This document shows, in pieces, positions 43,713-52,622 of a DNA stretch of 64,000 nt (position 1 is the first letter of the stretch; each line of letters begins with the position of its first letter). Where the stretch lies: NCBI RefSeq assembly GCF_001278805.1, contig NZ_CP012602.1:1033001-1097000 (forward strand), in the 5' to 3' direction. A program made the position numbers and the translations under genes. The notes beneath the pieces are model-generated. The model worked only from the letters and a program-made list of their open reading frames with translations, was not told where the DNA came from and ran no database searches. This DNA is from Bacillus sp. FJAT-18017 (lineage in GTDB: Bacteria > Bacillota > Bacilli > Bacillales > Cytobacillaceae).

Positions 43713-44669
43713 ATGGTTGACATCGTTACCCTGGGGGAGACAATGGGCCTTCTAATGCCTCCGAACATGCAAGGGAAATTCAAGAATGCTGAGCAGGTGG
43801 TAAAAAACATCGGCGGCGCGGAAAGTAATTTTGCCATTGGGGTATCCCGCCTTGGCCAGAAGGTGGCCTGGCTGAGCAAGCTTGGGAATGACCCAATAGG
43901 CGAAGAAATCCTTTACCGCTTAAACGGTGAAAAGGTGAATACGGAGCATGTAATTATCACTGACCTGGCTCCGACTGGACTGATGCTGAAAGAAAAAACG
44001 TTTAAGGGTGACCCAAAGGTATTTTATTTTCGGCACCATTCGGCGGCATCTACTTTTAGAAAAGAAGAGCTGAATGAAGACATCATTAAAGAGGCAAAAA
44101 TCCTGCATCTTACAGGGATTACCCCTTCTTTGAGTGACGCGTGCAGGGAACTTGTCGTTCATGCGATCATGATTGCCAAGGAAAACGGGGTGAAGGTTAG
44201 CTTCGACCCGAATATCAGGCTGAAACTCTGGTCGGAACAGCAAGCAAGGGAGACGATCCTGCCGCTGCTAAAGTATGTGGATTACTTTTTTCCGGGCATT
44301 TCAGAAGGGCATTTGCTCTTGAATGACAACAGCTTGTCTCCGGAACAGGTCATTGAAGCATTCCTCAATCTTGGCGTTGGACGTGTCATTCTCAAGCTTG
44401 GACCAGAAGGCTGTGTGACAGCGGACAAATGGAACCGTTTTTATTGCAAGGGTTATAAGGTGGAAGAGGTGGATTCCGTCGGTGCCGGGGATGGATTTTG
44501 CGCCGGATATGTAAGCGGTGTGCTGAAGGGACTCCACCATGAAGAATGTGCCCTTCTTGCCAATGCAGTAGGAGCAATGGCTGTGTCGCAGCCAGGTGAT
44601 TATGATGCACTCCCAACTTGGCATGAGGTTCAGCAATTTTTGGGAGAAGTGGAGATATTGACAAGGTAG
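43713..44669 (+). CDS. kdgK: 2-keto-3-deoxygluconate kinase (PfkB family)
   Basis: The 318-residue kinase has the two PfkB signatures, GGAESNFAIGVSRLGQKVAW near the N-terminus and VDSVGAGDGFCAGYVSG with the catalytic Asp near the C-terminus, and resembles KdgK in the F-Y-F-R segment (KVFYFRHHSAAS). It would phosphorylate KDG to KDPG. The KDPG aldolase gene follows 8 bases later, which supports this substrate. Confidence 0.88.
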   Translation: MVDIVTLGETMGLLMPPNMQGKFKNAEQVVKNIGGAESNFAIGVSRLGQKVAWLSKLGNDPIGEEILYRLNGEKVNTEHVIITDLAPTGLMLKEKTFKGDPKVFYFRHHSAASTFRKEELNEDIIKEAKILHLTGITPSLSDACRELVVHAIMIAKENGVKVSFDPNIRLKLWSEQQARETILPLLKYVDYFFPGISEGHLLLNDNSLSPEQVIEAFLNLGVGRVILKLGPEGCVTADKWNRFYCKGYKVEEVDSVGAGDGFCAGYVSGVLKGLHHEECALLANAVGAMAVSQPGDYDALPTWHEVQQFLGEVEILTR

Positions 44670-44677
44670 GGATTGTC

Positions 44678-45316
44678 TTGAAGAAGAAATTGAAAATCTA
44701 TCAGCAGATCGTAGACGAAAAAGTAATCGCCGTGATAAGGACCAACACATATGAAGATGCAAAAGCTTCAATTGAAGCTGCAGTGGAAGGCGGCATTTTC
44801 ATTATTGAAATTACATTTACAACACCGGAGGCATTAAGGCTGATCCGGGAAACAGCAGAGCAGTTTGGAGATCAGGTAGCCGTCGGGGCAGGTACAGTGT
44901 TAACGCCTCAGCAGGCAGCACTGGCAATTAGTGCCGGGGCAAGCTTTTTGGTAAGCCCGCATGTAGACCCAGACATTATTAAAGCAGGCAATGTTGAACA
45001 GGTTATGGTCATTCCGGGTGCTGTCTCCATTAAGGATATTGTCGAGGCACTTACCTATGACTGCAGTGTGATCAAATTGTTCCCTGCAAATCTAAGCGGC
45101 CTTGATGCAATAAAAACATTGAAAGGCCCGCTCCCGCAGGTGGAGTTTATCCCGACGGGGGGAGTCAACCTCGAAAATATTGAGGACTGGATGGCTGCGG
45201 GCGCGATTGCTGTTGGAATCGGTGGTGATTTAACGAAAGAAGCCATTCACACCAGGGATTTTTCCAAAGTAACGTCTTATGCTGAAAAAGTAGTTAATAA
45301 AATCAAGAGCCGCTAA
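44678..45316 (+). CDS. kdgA: KDPG/KHG aldolase
   Basis: The 212-residue class-I aldolase has VIAVIRTNTYEDA, the catalytic glutamate in IEITFTTPEA, GAGTVLTPQQA, and the Schiff-base lysine in SVIKLFPANLSG; PTGGVNLENI binds the phosphate. It splits KDPG into pyruvate and glyceraldehyde-3-phosphate. TTG start at 44678. Together with the kinase it forms the lower Entner-Doudoroff-like branch. Confidence 0.93.
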   Translation: MKKKLKIYQQIVDEKVIAVIRTNTYEDAKASIEAAVEGGIFIIEITFTTPEALRLIRETAEQFGDQVAVGAGTVLTPQQAALAISAGASFLVSPHVDPDIIKAGNVEQVMVIPGAVSIKDIVEALTYDCSVIKLFPANLSGLDAIKTLKGPLPQVEFIPTGGVNLENIEDWMAAGAIAVGIGGDLTKEAIHTRDFSKVTSYAEKVVNKIKSR

Positions 45317-45335
45317 TCAGGAGTTGTTAGTTATA

Positions 45336-46091
45336 ATGAAGAGTATGTTTGATTTAACAGGAAAAACAGCTGTTGTCACCGGTGGGAGCCAGGGGTTAGG
45401 GAAAGGCATGGCAATTGGCCTCGCCAAAGCAGGTGCAGACATTGCTATCATTAGCCGAAGGGAAAATACAGAAACGGTTGCGGAAATCGAGGGGTTAGGA
45501 AGACGTTGCAAAACGTTTCGTTTCGACCTAAGGAATTTTGGCCAGTATGAACAGCTGGTGGAAGATATAAAAGCTGAATTCAGCCAGATTGACATCCTCT
45601 TAAATAACGCCGGGATGCAGCGCAGGCATCCTTCCGCCGAGTTTCCTAAAGAGGATTGGGATTTCGTCATGGACATAAATGCAAACGCTGTCTTCTTCCT
45701 GTCTCAGGCTGTCGGCAAAGATATGCTGAAGCGCGGCCACGGTAAAATTATCAATCTAGCTTCCCTGTTATCCTTTCAAGGCGGATTAACAGTCCCCGCA
45801 TATGCGGCAAGCAAGGGAGCGGTCATTCAATTTACAAAATCTCTTTCGAATGAATGGGCAAGGTATGGCGTGAATGTAAACTGCATCGCACCGGGATATA
45901 TGGAAACAGAAATGAACAATGCGTTGATCAATGATGAAGTGCGCAGCCGCCAGATTCTTGAGCGTATTCCTGCAGGGCGCTGGGGCAAACCAGAGGACCT
46001 CGCCGGCGCAGCCGTATTCCTGGCTTCGAAAGCGTCTGACTATATAAATGGTGAAACAATTGTTGTAGACGGTGGCTGGATGGGCCGTTAA
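45336..46091 (+). CDS. SDR dehydrogenase (KduD / gluconate 5-dehydrogenase-like)
   Basis: The enzyme has TGGSQGLGKGMAIGL, NNAGMQRRHPSAEF, S-L-L-S-F with YAASKGAV (Tyr-x-x-x-Lys) and the C-terminal INGETIVVDGGWMGR. KduD-type enzymes interconvert 2,5-diketo-3-deoxygluconate and KDG, and close relatives act on gluconate. I start at ATG 45336 behind AGGAG instead of the TTG at 45324; this gives 251 residues. It feeds the KDG pathway of the same operon. Confidence 0.9.
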   Translation: MKSMFDLTGKTAVVTGGSQGLGKGMAIGLAKAGADIAIISRRENTETVAEIEGLGRRCKTFRFDLRNFGQYEQLVEDIKAEFSQIDILLNNAGMQRRHPSAEFPKEDWDFVMDINANAVFFLSQAVGKDMLKRGHGKIINLASLLSFQGGLTVPAYAASKGAVIQFTKSLSNEWARYGVNVNCIAPGYMETEMNNALINDEVRSRQILERIPAGRWGKPEDLAGAAVFLASKASDYINGETIVVDGGWMGR

Positions 46092-46118
46092 TTATATTCA
46101 AGGAAGGGACTGTTCATT

Positions 46119-47228
46119 GTGGCAAGTTCAAGAAAAATTGTTGATGTTATTACTGAGTATTACCGTATACCATTACCAGAGATTATGGGTGACGCCAAGC
46201 ATGGACTACATACTCACTTTGAGGTACCAATCGTTAAAGTAATTTTGGAAGATGGATCCGAAGGGGTTGGCTACACATATACAGGCGGCTTTGGCGGGCG
46301 CGCAATATGCAGCATTGTTGAACATGAGCTAAGACCATTCTTGATTGGCAAAGACGCCAGCTGTGTTGAGAAGTTATGGGAAGATATGAATTGGAAAATC
46401 CATTATGTTGGAAGGGGCGGCATTACCACATTTGCCATCTCGGCTGTCGATATTGCCCTTTGGGACCTTCGGGCAAAAAAAGCAGGCGAACCGTTGTACA
46501 AATTGCTGGGCGGTGCCAGCAACAGTACTAAATGTTATGCCGGAGCCATCGACTTGAACTACCCGATGGAAAAGCTGCTTAATAACACACAAAGGTACTT
46601 GGATAAAGGGTTCAAAGCCGTAAAAATCAAGCTTGGCCAGGAAACCTTGCAGGAGGATTTCGACCGTGTCGCCGCCGTTCGTGAATTGATTGGTCCGGAC
46701 ATCGTTTTCGCTGTTGATGCCAATATGAAATGGACTGTTGAAACAGCTGTTAAAGCTGCAAAAAAATTAAACGAATATAACATCCTTTGGCTGGAAGAGC
46801 CAACAATTCCTGAGGATTATGATGGCTATCGCCGTATCGCAGAAGAAGGCGGCATTGCGGTTGCAGGCGGAGAAAATCTCCATACCATTTACGAATTCCA
46901 AAATATGATTGCCCGTGGGAAAATCGATTTTCCGCAGCCGGACGCTTCCAATATCGGGGGTATAACTGGATGGTTAAAGGTAGCGCAGCTTGCTTTCGCT
47001 TATAACCTACCAGTTTGTACACATGGGATGCAGGAACTGCATGTCAGCCTGATGGCAGCGATGCCTCATGCTGCGTACATGGAAGTCCACAGTTTCCCGA
47101 TTGACGAATATACAACTCGTCCGCTTGTCCTGGACAAGGAAACAGGAAAAGCCATTGCTCCGGAAACGCCGGGCACCGGTGTCGAGTTCGATTGGGACAA
47201 ACTGGCTCCATTTAAATCAGCTTTTTAA
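46119..47228 (+). CDS. Enolase-superfamily sugar-acid dehydratase (mandelate-racemase subgroup)
   Basis: The 369-residue enzyme shows the subgroup's full catalytic set: K169-I-K171, metal ligands D200, E226 and E252, and the D275/H302 dyad (QPDASN and THGMQELH). The capping domain includes GGITTFAISAVDIALWDLRAK. Such enzymes dehydrate aldonates or aldarates to 2-keto-3-deoxy acids, which fits the KDG kinase and aldolase in the operon. Which acid (gluconate, galactonate, talarate or another) is not decidable here. Start is GTG at 46119. Confidence 0.9.
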   Translation: MASSRKIVDVITEYYRIPLPEIMGDAKHGLHTHFEVPIVKVILEDGSEGVGYTYTGGFGGRAICSIVEHELRPFLIGKDASCVEKLWEDMNWKIHYVGRGGITTFAISAVDIALWDLRAKKAGEPLYKLLGGASNSTKCYAGAIDLNYPMEKLLNNTQRYLDKGFKAVKIKLGQETLQEDFDRVAAVRELIGPDIVFAVDANMKWTVETAVKAAKKLNEYNILWLEEPTIPEDYDGYRRIAEEGGIAVAGGENLHTIYEFQNMIARGKIDFPQPDASNIGGITGWLKVAQLAFAYNLPVCTHGMQELHVSLMAAMPHAAYMEVHSFPIDEYTTRPLVLDKETGKAIAPETPGTGVEFDWDKLAPFKSAF

Positions 47229-47396
47229 TAGAATCATAGGTCAGAAGAATGAAGCAACAAAGAGTAGTATTTCAGCGGAAAAGGCGGGTCAGTGAGATCG
47301 TGAAGGGGTACGGCTTTCGAGGCGACCTGCTTCCGCTAGCGAAGCGCGAATAGATGTTAAGCCAATAGTGTCATTTTTAACTTGTCTTAAAGAAGC

Positions 47397-47429
47397 GGCG
47401 AAGGAGAATCTGAGAAGTTGTCCTTCGCC
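47397..47429 (+). promoter_or_regulatory. Hairpin between dehydratase and transporter genes
   Basis: GGCGAAGGA pairs perfectly with TCCTTCGCC across 15 bases, without a T run. It may be a processing or partial-termination signal inside the operon. Confidence 0.45.
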
Positions 47430-47488
47430 TTACAAGGAAAAGTACTATATAGAAATTTATAAATAACATACGAAGCGGGGAAGAATGG

Positions 47489-48775
47489 ATGTATACTAAT
47501 TTTCGATACGTAGTCCTTGTATTTCTCTTTATTGCCTCACTTATTAATTACATTGACCGTGCTGCCTTGTCGGTGCTTGCCCCAATGGTTTCAGAGGATT
47601 TAAACCTCGATCCTGCTTCCTTGGGTATCATTTTTAGTAGTTTTGCGATTGGATACGCGATTTTCTGTTTTGTCGGCGGATACTTCGCAGATAAATTTGG
47701 CCCGAGAAAAGTGTTCGCGACCGCAATGGGCGTCTGGTCATTATTCGCTGCTCTGACAGCATTCGCATTTAGCTTTCTTTCCTTATTTATCATCCGGATC
47801 ATTTTCGGTGCCGCTGAAGGTCCAAACGGCTCTGTAACCAATAAAACAGTCAGCGTCTGGTTCCCGGAAAAAGAACGCGCGCGGGCGGTTGCAATCTCTT
47901 TTGCAGGAAACCCACTTGGCGGTGCTATTGCTGCTCCTATTATTACGGCGATTGCTCTGGCTGCCGGCTGGAAAGTTGCCTTCATCATTCTCGGACTAAT
48001 AGGATTTGTCTGGGTTGCCGCATGGCTGCTTATAGTAAAAGAAAACCCAGGCCAGCTAAAGAACATCACAAAGGAAGAACTCAATCAGCTTAAATCCGGT
48101 GTAGAGGCACAACCCGGCAACGTTGCCACTGAAGCGGATAACAAAAAACTTGGTTTCTACCTTCGCCAGCCGACCATTTTGTTTACAGCGTTTGCGTTCT
48201 TTTCTTACAGTTACATCCTGTTCTTCTTCATGACATGGTTCCCGAGCTATCTCATGACTGAACGCGGCTTGGACATGAAATCAATGAGTATCGCCAATAC
48301 ATTGCCATGGATAGTCGGCGCAATCGGACTGGCTCTTGGAGGATTCATTTCCGACTACATATTCAAGAAAACCAAAAAGCTGCTGTTTTCCCGGAAGATC
48401 GTCATTGTCATCGGATTGCTTATTTCAGCCGTGTGTGTGGGTATGACTGGTTTGGCCGCATCTTTAAGTTCAGCTCTCACCCTTATGTCAATTGGAATCT
48501 TTTTTATGTATATTACAACATCTTGTTATTGGGCCATTATCCAGGATAGCGTAAAAGGCACAAACGTTGGAGGAGTTAGCGGTTTCGTCCATTTCCTTGC
48601 TAATACAGCGGGGATCATAGCCCCAACCATTACTGGCTTTGTCGTCCAGGCAACAGGGCACTATACAGGCGCATTCTTCCTCGCCGGCGGCCTTGCGATT
48701 TTGGCAAGCATACTTGTATCTATCTTTGTTAAGCCAATGAGTGAAAAACTTAGCACCAATAAAAATATAGCTTAA
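47489..48775 (+). CDS. MFS sugar-acid:proton symporter (ACS family, ExuT/GudP-like)
   Basis: The 428-residue protein has 12 membrane segments. The first helix carries SLINYIDRAALSVLAPMV and loop 2-3 has GGYFADKFGPRKVF, typical of the anion:cation symporter family that imports hexuronates, glucarate or galactonate. It also has the motif R-x-x-FGAAEGPNGSVTNK seen in that family. GCGGGGA precedes ATG. It closes the operon and is followed by a strong terminator. Confidence 0.92.
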   Translation: MYTNFRYVVLVFLFIASLINYIDRAALSVLAPMVSEDLNLDPASLGIIFSSFAIGYAIFCFVGGYFADKFGPRKVFATAMGVWSLFAALTAFAFSFLSLFIIRIIFGAAEGPNGSVTNKTVSVWFPEKERARAVAISFAGNPLGGAIAAPIITAIALAAGWKVAFIILGLIGFVWVAAWLLIVKENPGQLKNITKEELNQLKSGVEAQPGNVATEADNKKLGFYLRQPTILFTAFAFFSYSYILFFFMTWFPSYLMTERGLDMKSMSIANTLPWIVGAIGLALGGFISDYIFKKTKKLLFSRKIVIVIGLLISAVCVGMTGLAASLSSALTLMSIGIFFMYITTSCYWAIIQDSVKGTNVGGVSGFVHFLANTAGIIAPTITGFVVQATGHYTGAFFLAGGLAILASILVSIFVKPMSEKLSTNKNIA

Positions 48776-48785
48776 ACTTCTTGAG

Positions 48786-48823
48786 AAGCCACTGGGACCA
48801 TGGAGACGGTTCCAGTGGCTTTT
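48786..48823 (+). terminator. Terminator of the sugar-acid operon
   Basis: AAGCCACTGGGACC pairs with GGTTCCAGTGGCTT around an 8-base loop, followed by TTT. Confidence 0.85.
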
Positions 48824-49083
48824 AATGTAAAAAGGTGAATTGAGGGCGTAGTATTCTAGCTGCCAAAGGCAGGATGGCTGGCGTAGGGGGAAGGTTTTTT
48901 TACAAAAAAAGAGGAACTTAACCGAAAAGCTTTGCTTCATGCTTTTTAGCAACTCTACTAATCTCAAACGACAATTATTTATAAAATAATAAGACTAACC
49001 ATCTAGCGACTTTCAAAATAATAAATATTTTGATAAAGTAATTGGTAATTATTTGTTGAAGTTTATTAAATGATGCCATTTTT

Positions 49084-49212
49084 GTGCCAACACTGCTCGA
49101 TGCCGAGACAATTGATTCGAAGTATACGGATAAATACTATAAATCTGAAAAAGTTGAGATTGAAGAAACGGAATGGGCCTATGAACGTAGGATAATAAGG
49201 GAGGAATTGTAA
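49084..49212 (+). pseudogene. Short frame overlapping the next gene, probable C-terminal remnant
   Basis: A frame from GTG 49084 ends in TAA that shares a base with the next ATG (TAATG). It encodes about 42 acidic residues (KYYKSEKVEIEETEWAYERR). There is no ribosome binding site and a TGA stands 25 bases upstream, so it looks like the tail of a lost upstream gene whose translational coupling to 49212 is preserved. Its function is unknown. Confidence 0.4.
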
Positions 49213-49949
49213 TGTCGGTTTCGTTGGCGCTAATACCGGTTGCTCTCACTCTTCGGGTTGTGATGGGCAAGGACAATTTTAATAACTGGGTTGAGTCGGC
49301 GCAAATGAAGGTGTCGACGACGTTTAAAAATGAACTGGATTTGGTCAGGACTGTGCGCATAGCAGGTTATGATGCCGAGAAATGGGGCGGGAGCATTAAA
49401 ACCCATATTGACGGAGAAAAGCAGTTCTTCTTTTGGGAGCGTATTGATGGAAAGTGGCATGCAGTTTTCAGCAAATACGACTCGATGCCGATGTTGAAAC
49501 GGTTTATGAAGGATCTTGAATTAAAGTCCAACCGAAAACTGTTCGTCACGGCAATGGAAGACATAGAGGCTCAGGTACAGGAGGATACGGTAAAGGTTTT
49601 TCCAACAAATTTCGTTGACGCTGATTTACTGACAAAGACCTTGAAGGATTTTGGCGTAAATCCTTATCGAAAAGACAACGGGGAAATTGTCTGCACCATT
49701 CAGGGCACACCGATGACGTTCAGGCAGACTGGAGTTGATACGCCCTTTACGGTGGAATTAAAGAATCCGCCTGACATGCATGAGGTGTTCATGTATATGT
49801 CTGATATCGATGAAGAGTACAAGCGCTGCCTGCAGTCCGCTGTCTATGAAAAGCTGAAACAGCGCGCGGCGGCAAAGAACCTTTCCATTGAATCGGAAGA
49901 GGTCCTTGATGACAATTCTATTGTGATTACATTGAATATTCAGGGGTGA
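49212..49949 (+). CDS. Unrecognised protein, possibly Ycf35/DUF1257-like at its C-terminus
   Basis: The 245-residue soluble protein has a C-terminal half (about 130-245) with D-L-L-T-K-T-L-K-D-F-G, an IDEEYKRCLQSAVYEKLKQR helix and EEVLDDNSIVITLNI, a layout that reminds me of DUF1257 (Ycf35) proteins. The N-terminal half is an alpha/beta segment with WERIDGKWHAVF. I cannot name an activity. GGGAGG precedes ATG. It is followed four bases later by the GYF/HhH gene and should form an operon with it. Confidence 0.55.
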   Translation: MSVSLALIPVALTLRVVMGKDNFNNWVESAQMKVSTTFKNELDLVRTVRIAGYDAEKWGGSIKTHIDGEKQFFFWERIDGKWHAVFSKYDSMPMLKRFMKDLELKSNRKLFVTAMEDIEAQVQEDTVKVFPTNFVDADLLTKTLKDFGVNPYRKDNGEIVCTIQGTPMTFRQTGVDTPFTVELKNPPDMHEVFMYMSDIDEEYKRCLQSAVYEKLKQRAAAKNLSIESEEVLDDNSIVITLNIQG

Positions 49950-49953
49950 CGAT

Positions 49954-51324
49954 ATGGCGGTGGAAACAGACATCATTGATATATGCAGACGGCACAAAAG
50001 CGTCGATTTTTACATAGGCGATGACATTCCCCCTAAAAAATTGGCGAACGCGATGATTAAACTTCCGATACCTGACTCGGATAGGGTGCTGGCATTGGTT
50101 GATTGCAGCACATTTGGCAGCGGTAAAAGGGCTATTGCTATTGGTATGCAAGGATTTTACTGGCATACAACAGGAACACACCGGATAACCTGGCAGAAGT
50201 TCCTTGGGATGGGGCCAATGACTCCGAAAATTGGAGAAATTGTTTTCAAAACCGGTTTCTCTTGCGTCCTGGGCACTAGTTCGATGAAATCCCATGCGCT
50301 GATGGCCCTGCTCGAGGATATTCGTTATTACTTTAGGGAGAGTGGATTGGAAGTTGACCGTCCTATTTCAAATGATGTACCTGCGGGTTCGATTGATTTG
50401 GAAGACATCCGAAGGATTTGTGAGGACTATTCGGGCCCTTCTTATTATGTTGCTGAATTGATACCAGCCAAAAAGCTGGAGGCAGCAAGGGAGAATTACT
50501 CCATCCCTGATAGTGATGAAGTGTTTGCGCTTGTCGATGCGACTGTTTTCGGCAGTGCCAAACTCGGACTTGCGATCTGTAGCGGAGGCCTGTATTGGGA
50601 TAATGATTGGACAATTGTCAGTCATAAGAACTCGGTATCCTGGAATGAATTCCGTACCGCCACCATCCAGATAAAAGGCAAATGGGAACTCGAAATTGGC
50701 GAAGGCTGCGTATTCGGGATGTCCGGGTCCCAAATGAAAAACGAAGAACTGTGCAGCCTGCTGTTGGAAATACAATCATTTCTTGCCTTAGAGCCTGGTG
50801 CAGAGACGACGCCCCAAGAAACAGCCGCAGAGGAATGGCATTTAGCGGCCAACGGACAGCGGTTTGGACCTTATGATAGAAGCACAGTGGAATTGCTTGC
50901 AGAAACAGGGCAGATTCATGTTGCTGAGACTCTTGTTTGGAAGAAGGGCAGGAAAGACTGGAGCCCTTTGCTGGATGAAGAAATTTTTGCTAAATTGGCT
51001 GTATCCTCCACCTCTTCACCTCCGCCACTGCCTGTCAGAGAAAATAGGGACGTCGAAACCTTGTTTGAAGAGCCGCAAGAAAGTGTTTTTTCAATTGATA
51101 TTAATAAGGCGACACTTGATGAATTGATTTGCCTGCCAGGGATGACGCTAAACAGCGCTAAGATGATTATTCAGGAACGGGAACGGCGAGGAAGTATTCG
51201 TTCTTTAGAAGAGTTGGGAGTGCTACTTTCCCTTAAGCCACACGTAGTCGAGAAACTGAGGCCGCTCGTCTCATTTTCATCCCTTCCTATTGAAGTCAAA
51301 GCAGGAAGAATTATAGATTTCTAA
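49954..51324 (+). CDS. Multidomain protein: duplicated PH-like domain, GYF-like domain, helix-hairpin-helix
   Basis: The 456-residue protein contains two tandem copies of one domain (about 5-130 and 146-277): compare FYIGDDIPPKKLANA with YYVAELIPAKKLEAA, IPDSDRVLALVDCSTFGSGK with IPDSDEVFALVDATVFGSAK, and GFYWHTTG with GLYWDNDW. These resemble bacterial PH-like domains. Residues 294-340 (EWHLAANGQRFGPYDRSTVE, W-K-K-G-R-K-D-W) form a GYF_2-like domain. A proline-rich linker follows, then a helix-hairpin-helix unit (381-440, DINKATLDELICLPGM). The protein ends in AGRIIDF. No enzyme motif is seen. It suggests a scaffold that binds proline-rich peptide and possibly DNA or a partner HhH protein. 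Confidence 0.75.
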   Translation: MAVETDIIDICRRHKSVDFYIGDDIPPKKLANAMIKLPIPDSDRVLALVDCSTFGSGKRAIAIGMQGFYWHTTGTHRITWQKFLGMGPMTPKIGEIVFKTGFSCVLGTSSMKSHALMALLEDIRYYFRESGLEVDRPISNDVPAGSIDLEDIRRICEDYSGPSYYVAELIPAKKLEAARENYSIPDSDEVFALVDATVFGSAKLGLAICSGGLYWDNDWTIVSHKNSVSWNEFRTATIQIKGKWELEIGEGCVFGMSGSQMKNEELCSLLLEIQSFLALEPGAETTPQETAAEEWHLAANGQRFGPYDRSTVELLAETGQIHVAETLVWKKGRKDWSPLLDEEIFAKLAVSSTSSPPPLPVRENRDVETLFEEPQESVFSIDINKATLDELICLPGMTLNSAKMIIQERERRGSIRSLEELGVLLSLKPHVVEKLRPLVSFSSLPIEVKAGRIIDF

Positions 51325-51337
51325 AGGAGGGTAAGCA

Positions 51338-52237
51338 ATGACGTCAACGAAGAATAGCACATTATGGGGTATCCTGAACTCTTGGTGGATTCTTTTAACT
51401 TTTACTTTTCTATTCACTTCGTTTGCCTATTTCTTTATTGGCATAAACGTAAACCACAGAAAGTGGACTGCTTGGGGGGCCATTTATGGAATCCTGTTAA
51501 TTTTACCCTTTCTTTCATTTGAAGTATTCAATAGGGGCCAGTGGCAATCTGATATTCTCCTAATGCTCGGACTGTTTGTCTGGATTTTTTCCATTGTTCA
51601 TGCATTTCGAATTCGAAAGGAATACCTTCTTCGGCTTGAAGTGCTACAGTCAATCAAACAGGATAAGGAACAAAGGCTGCGCGGCCAAATTGAGTCTGAA
51701 TATGGAGTAAAGCGGAAACAGTCACAAGGAAAGCAAGTACCGCGCATCGTGACTCAACAAGAAACACGTCTAACAACGCGGTCCACCCAGGTACAGAAGA
51801 ACCGTCATCTATCCACTTCAGAGCAGCAACAGACCCCGGGTTATGAAAAAACAACGGAGATGAATATAACTCCTAATGGCAATTTGCAAGACGTCACGCT
51901 AGTAGGGCAGGTTAAAGAACAAGGTAGAATTGCACCTAAATCGGCAGTGGACGTCCAAAGCTCACTTGAACCGCCACAGATTCAATCGGCGGAAACCCTT
52001 CTTGACTTGAATACAGCGACTGAAGAGGAACTCGCACAGCTGCCGGGTGTTGGGTTTATTTTGGCAAAACGGGCACTATCGGAACGTACGAAGAAAGGCG
52101 GCTTCCGTTCATTTGATGAATTTACCGAATTGCTTAACATTAAGCCGCATAACATTGAAAAAATCAGGCTGCTTGCCACCGTGAAGGCTCCGGAATCCGC
52201 TGCCCCGCAAACGGCCGGGCGGATGGTTGATTTTTAA
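51338..52237 (+). CDS. Membrane protein with C-terminal helix-hairpin-helix
   Basis: The 299-residue protein has three hydrophobic segments (about 14-35, 46-62, 73-90), a basic and Gln-rich cytoplasmic linker, and a ComEA-like helix-hairpin-helix (LDLNTATEEELAQLPGVGFI, about 220-285). It ends in AGRMVDF, nearly the same tail as the upstream protein. AAAGGAGGG precedes ATG, 13 bases after that gene. The shared HhH and tail suggest that the two proteins act in one complex at the membrane. Confidence 0.75.
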   Translation: MTSTKNSTLWGILNSWWILLTFTFLFTSFAYFFIGINVNHRKWTAWGAIYGILLILPFLSFEVFNRGQWQSDILLMLGLFVWIFSIVHAFRIRKEYLLRLEVLQSIKQDKEQRLRGQIESEYGVKRKQSQGKQVPRIVTQQETRLTTRSTQVQKNRHLSTSEQQQTPGYEKTTEMNITPNGNLQDVTLVGQVKEQGRIAPKSAVDVQSSLEPPQIQSAETLLDLNTATEEELAQLPGVGFILAKRALSERTKKGGFRSFDEFTELLNIKPHNIEKIRLLATVKAPESAAPQTAGRMVDF

Positions 52238-52254
52238 AGATCTGCGTATTCATT

Positions 52255-52310
52255 GGGGAGGTGCCTGTAACTTCCCGAATTCTCTTGTTTCACATGATAG
52301 TGTTTCACAG
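52255..52310. repeat. Dispersed intergenic repeat, copy A
   Basis: GGGGAGGTGCCTGTAACTTCCCG followed by TTGTTTCACA and GTGTTTCACAG; the same unit occurs at 62468 and 62541 and, diverged, at 40472. GGGAGGTGCC and related arms allow a small hairpin (GGGGAG ... CTTCCC). Confidence 0.65.
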
Positions 52311-52622
52311 ACTGAGTTGAATAATATGAAAAGGAAAAGGCATTGTGAACTTTGTTGAACTTCTTATTAACACTTACTCACATAAAGAACTGTAACAGTT
52401 GAAGTTTTCTAAAGTAAAAATTCTCAATGACTGGTTTAAAAATAGGTTAATGGAATTATCTTAATAACTATTGAAAGTTGAATGATCGCTATTGCGGTCT
52501 TTTTTTATTGGCAGGAAATTTAAACAAGGATTGAAGTGAGATGTTCTTTTCCTAAAGATAGAAAACAAGTATATTTATTGTAAAGCTATAAATACAGAGC
52601 CTCTTATAGAGGTATAGGAGCG
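52311..52622. other. AT-rich spacer ahead of the two-gene module
   Basis: No gene is supported. The AT bias rises here and continues through 54.6 kb, marking the left flank of a probable acquired segment. A short T-rich hairpin remnant around 52485-52506 (GATCGCTATTGCGGTC) is present. Confidence 0.4.
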
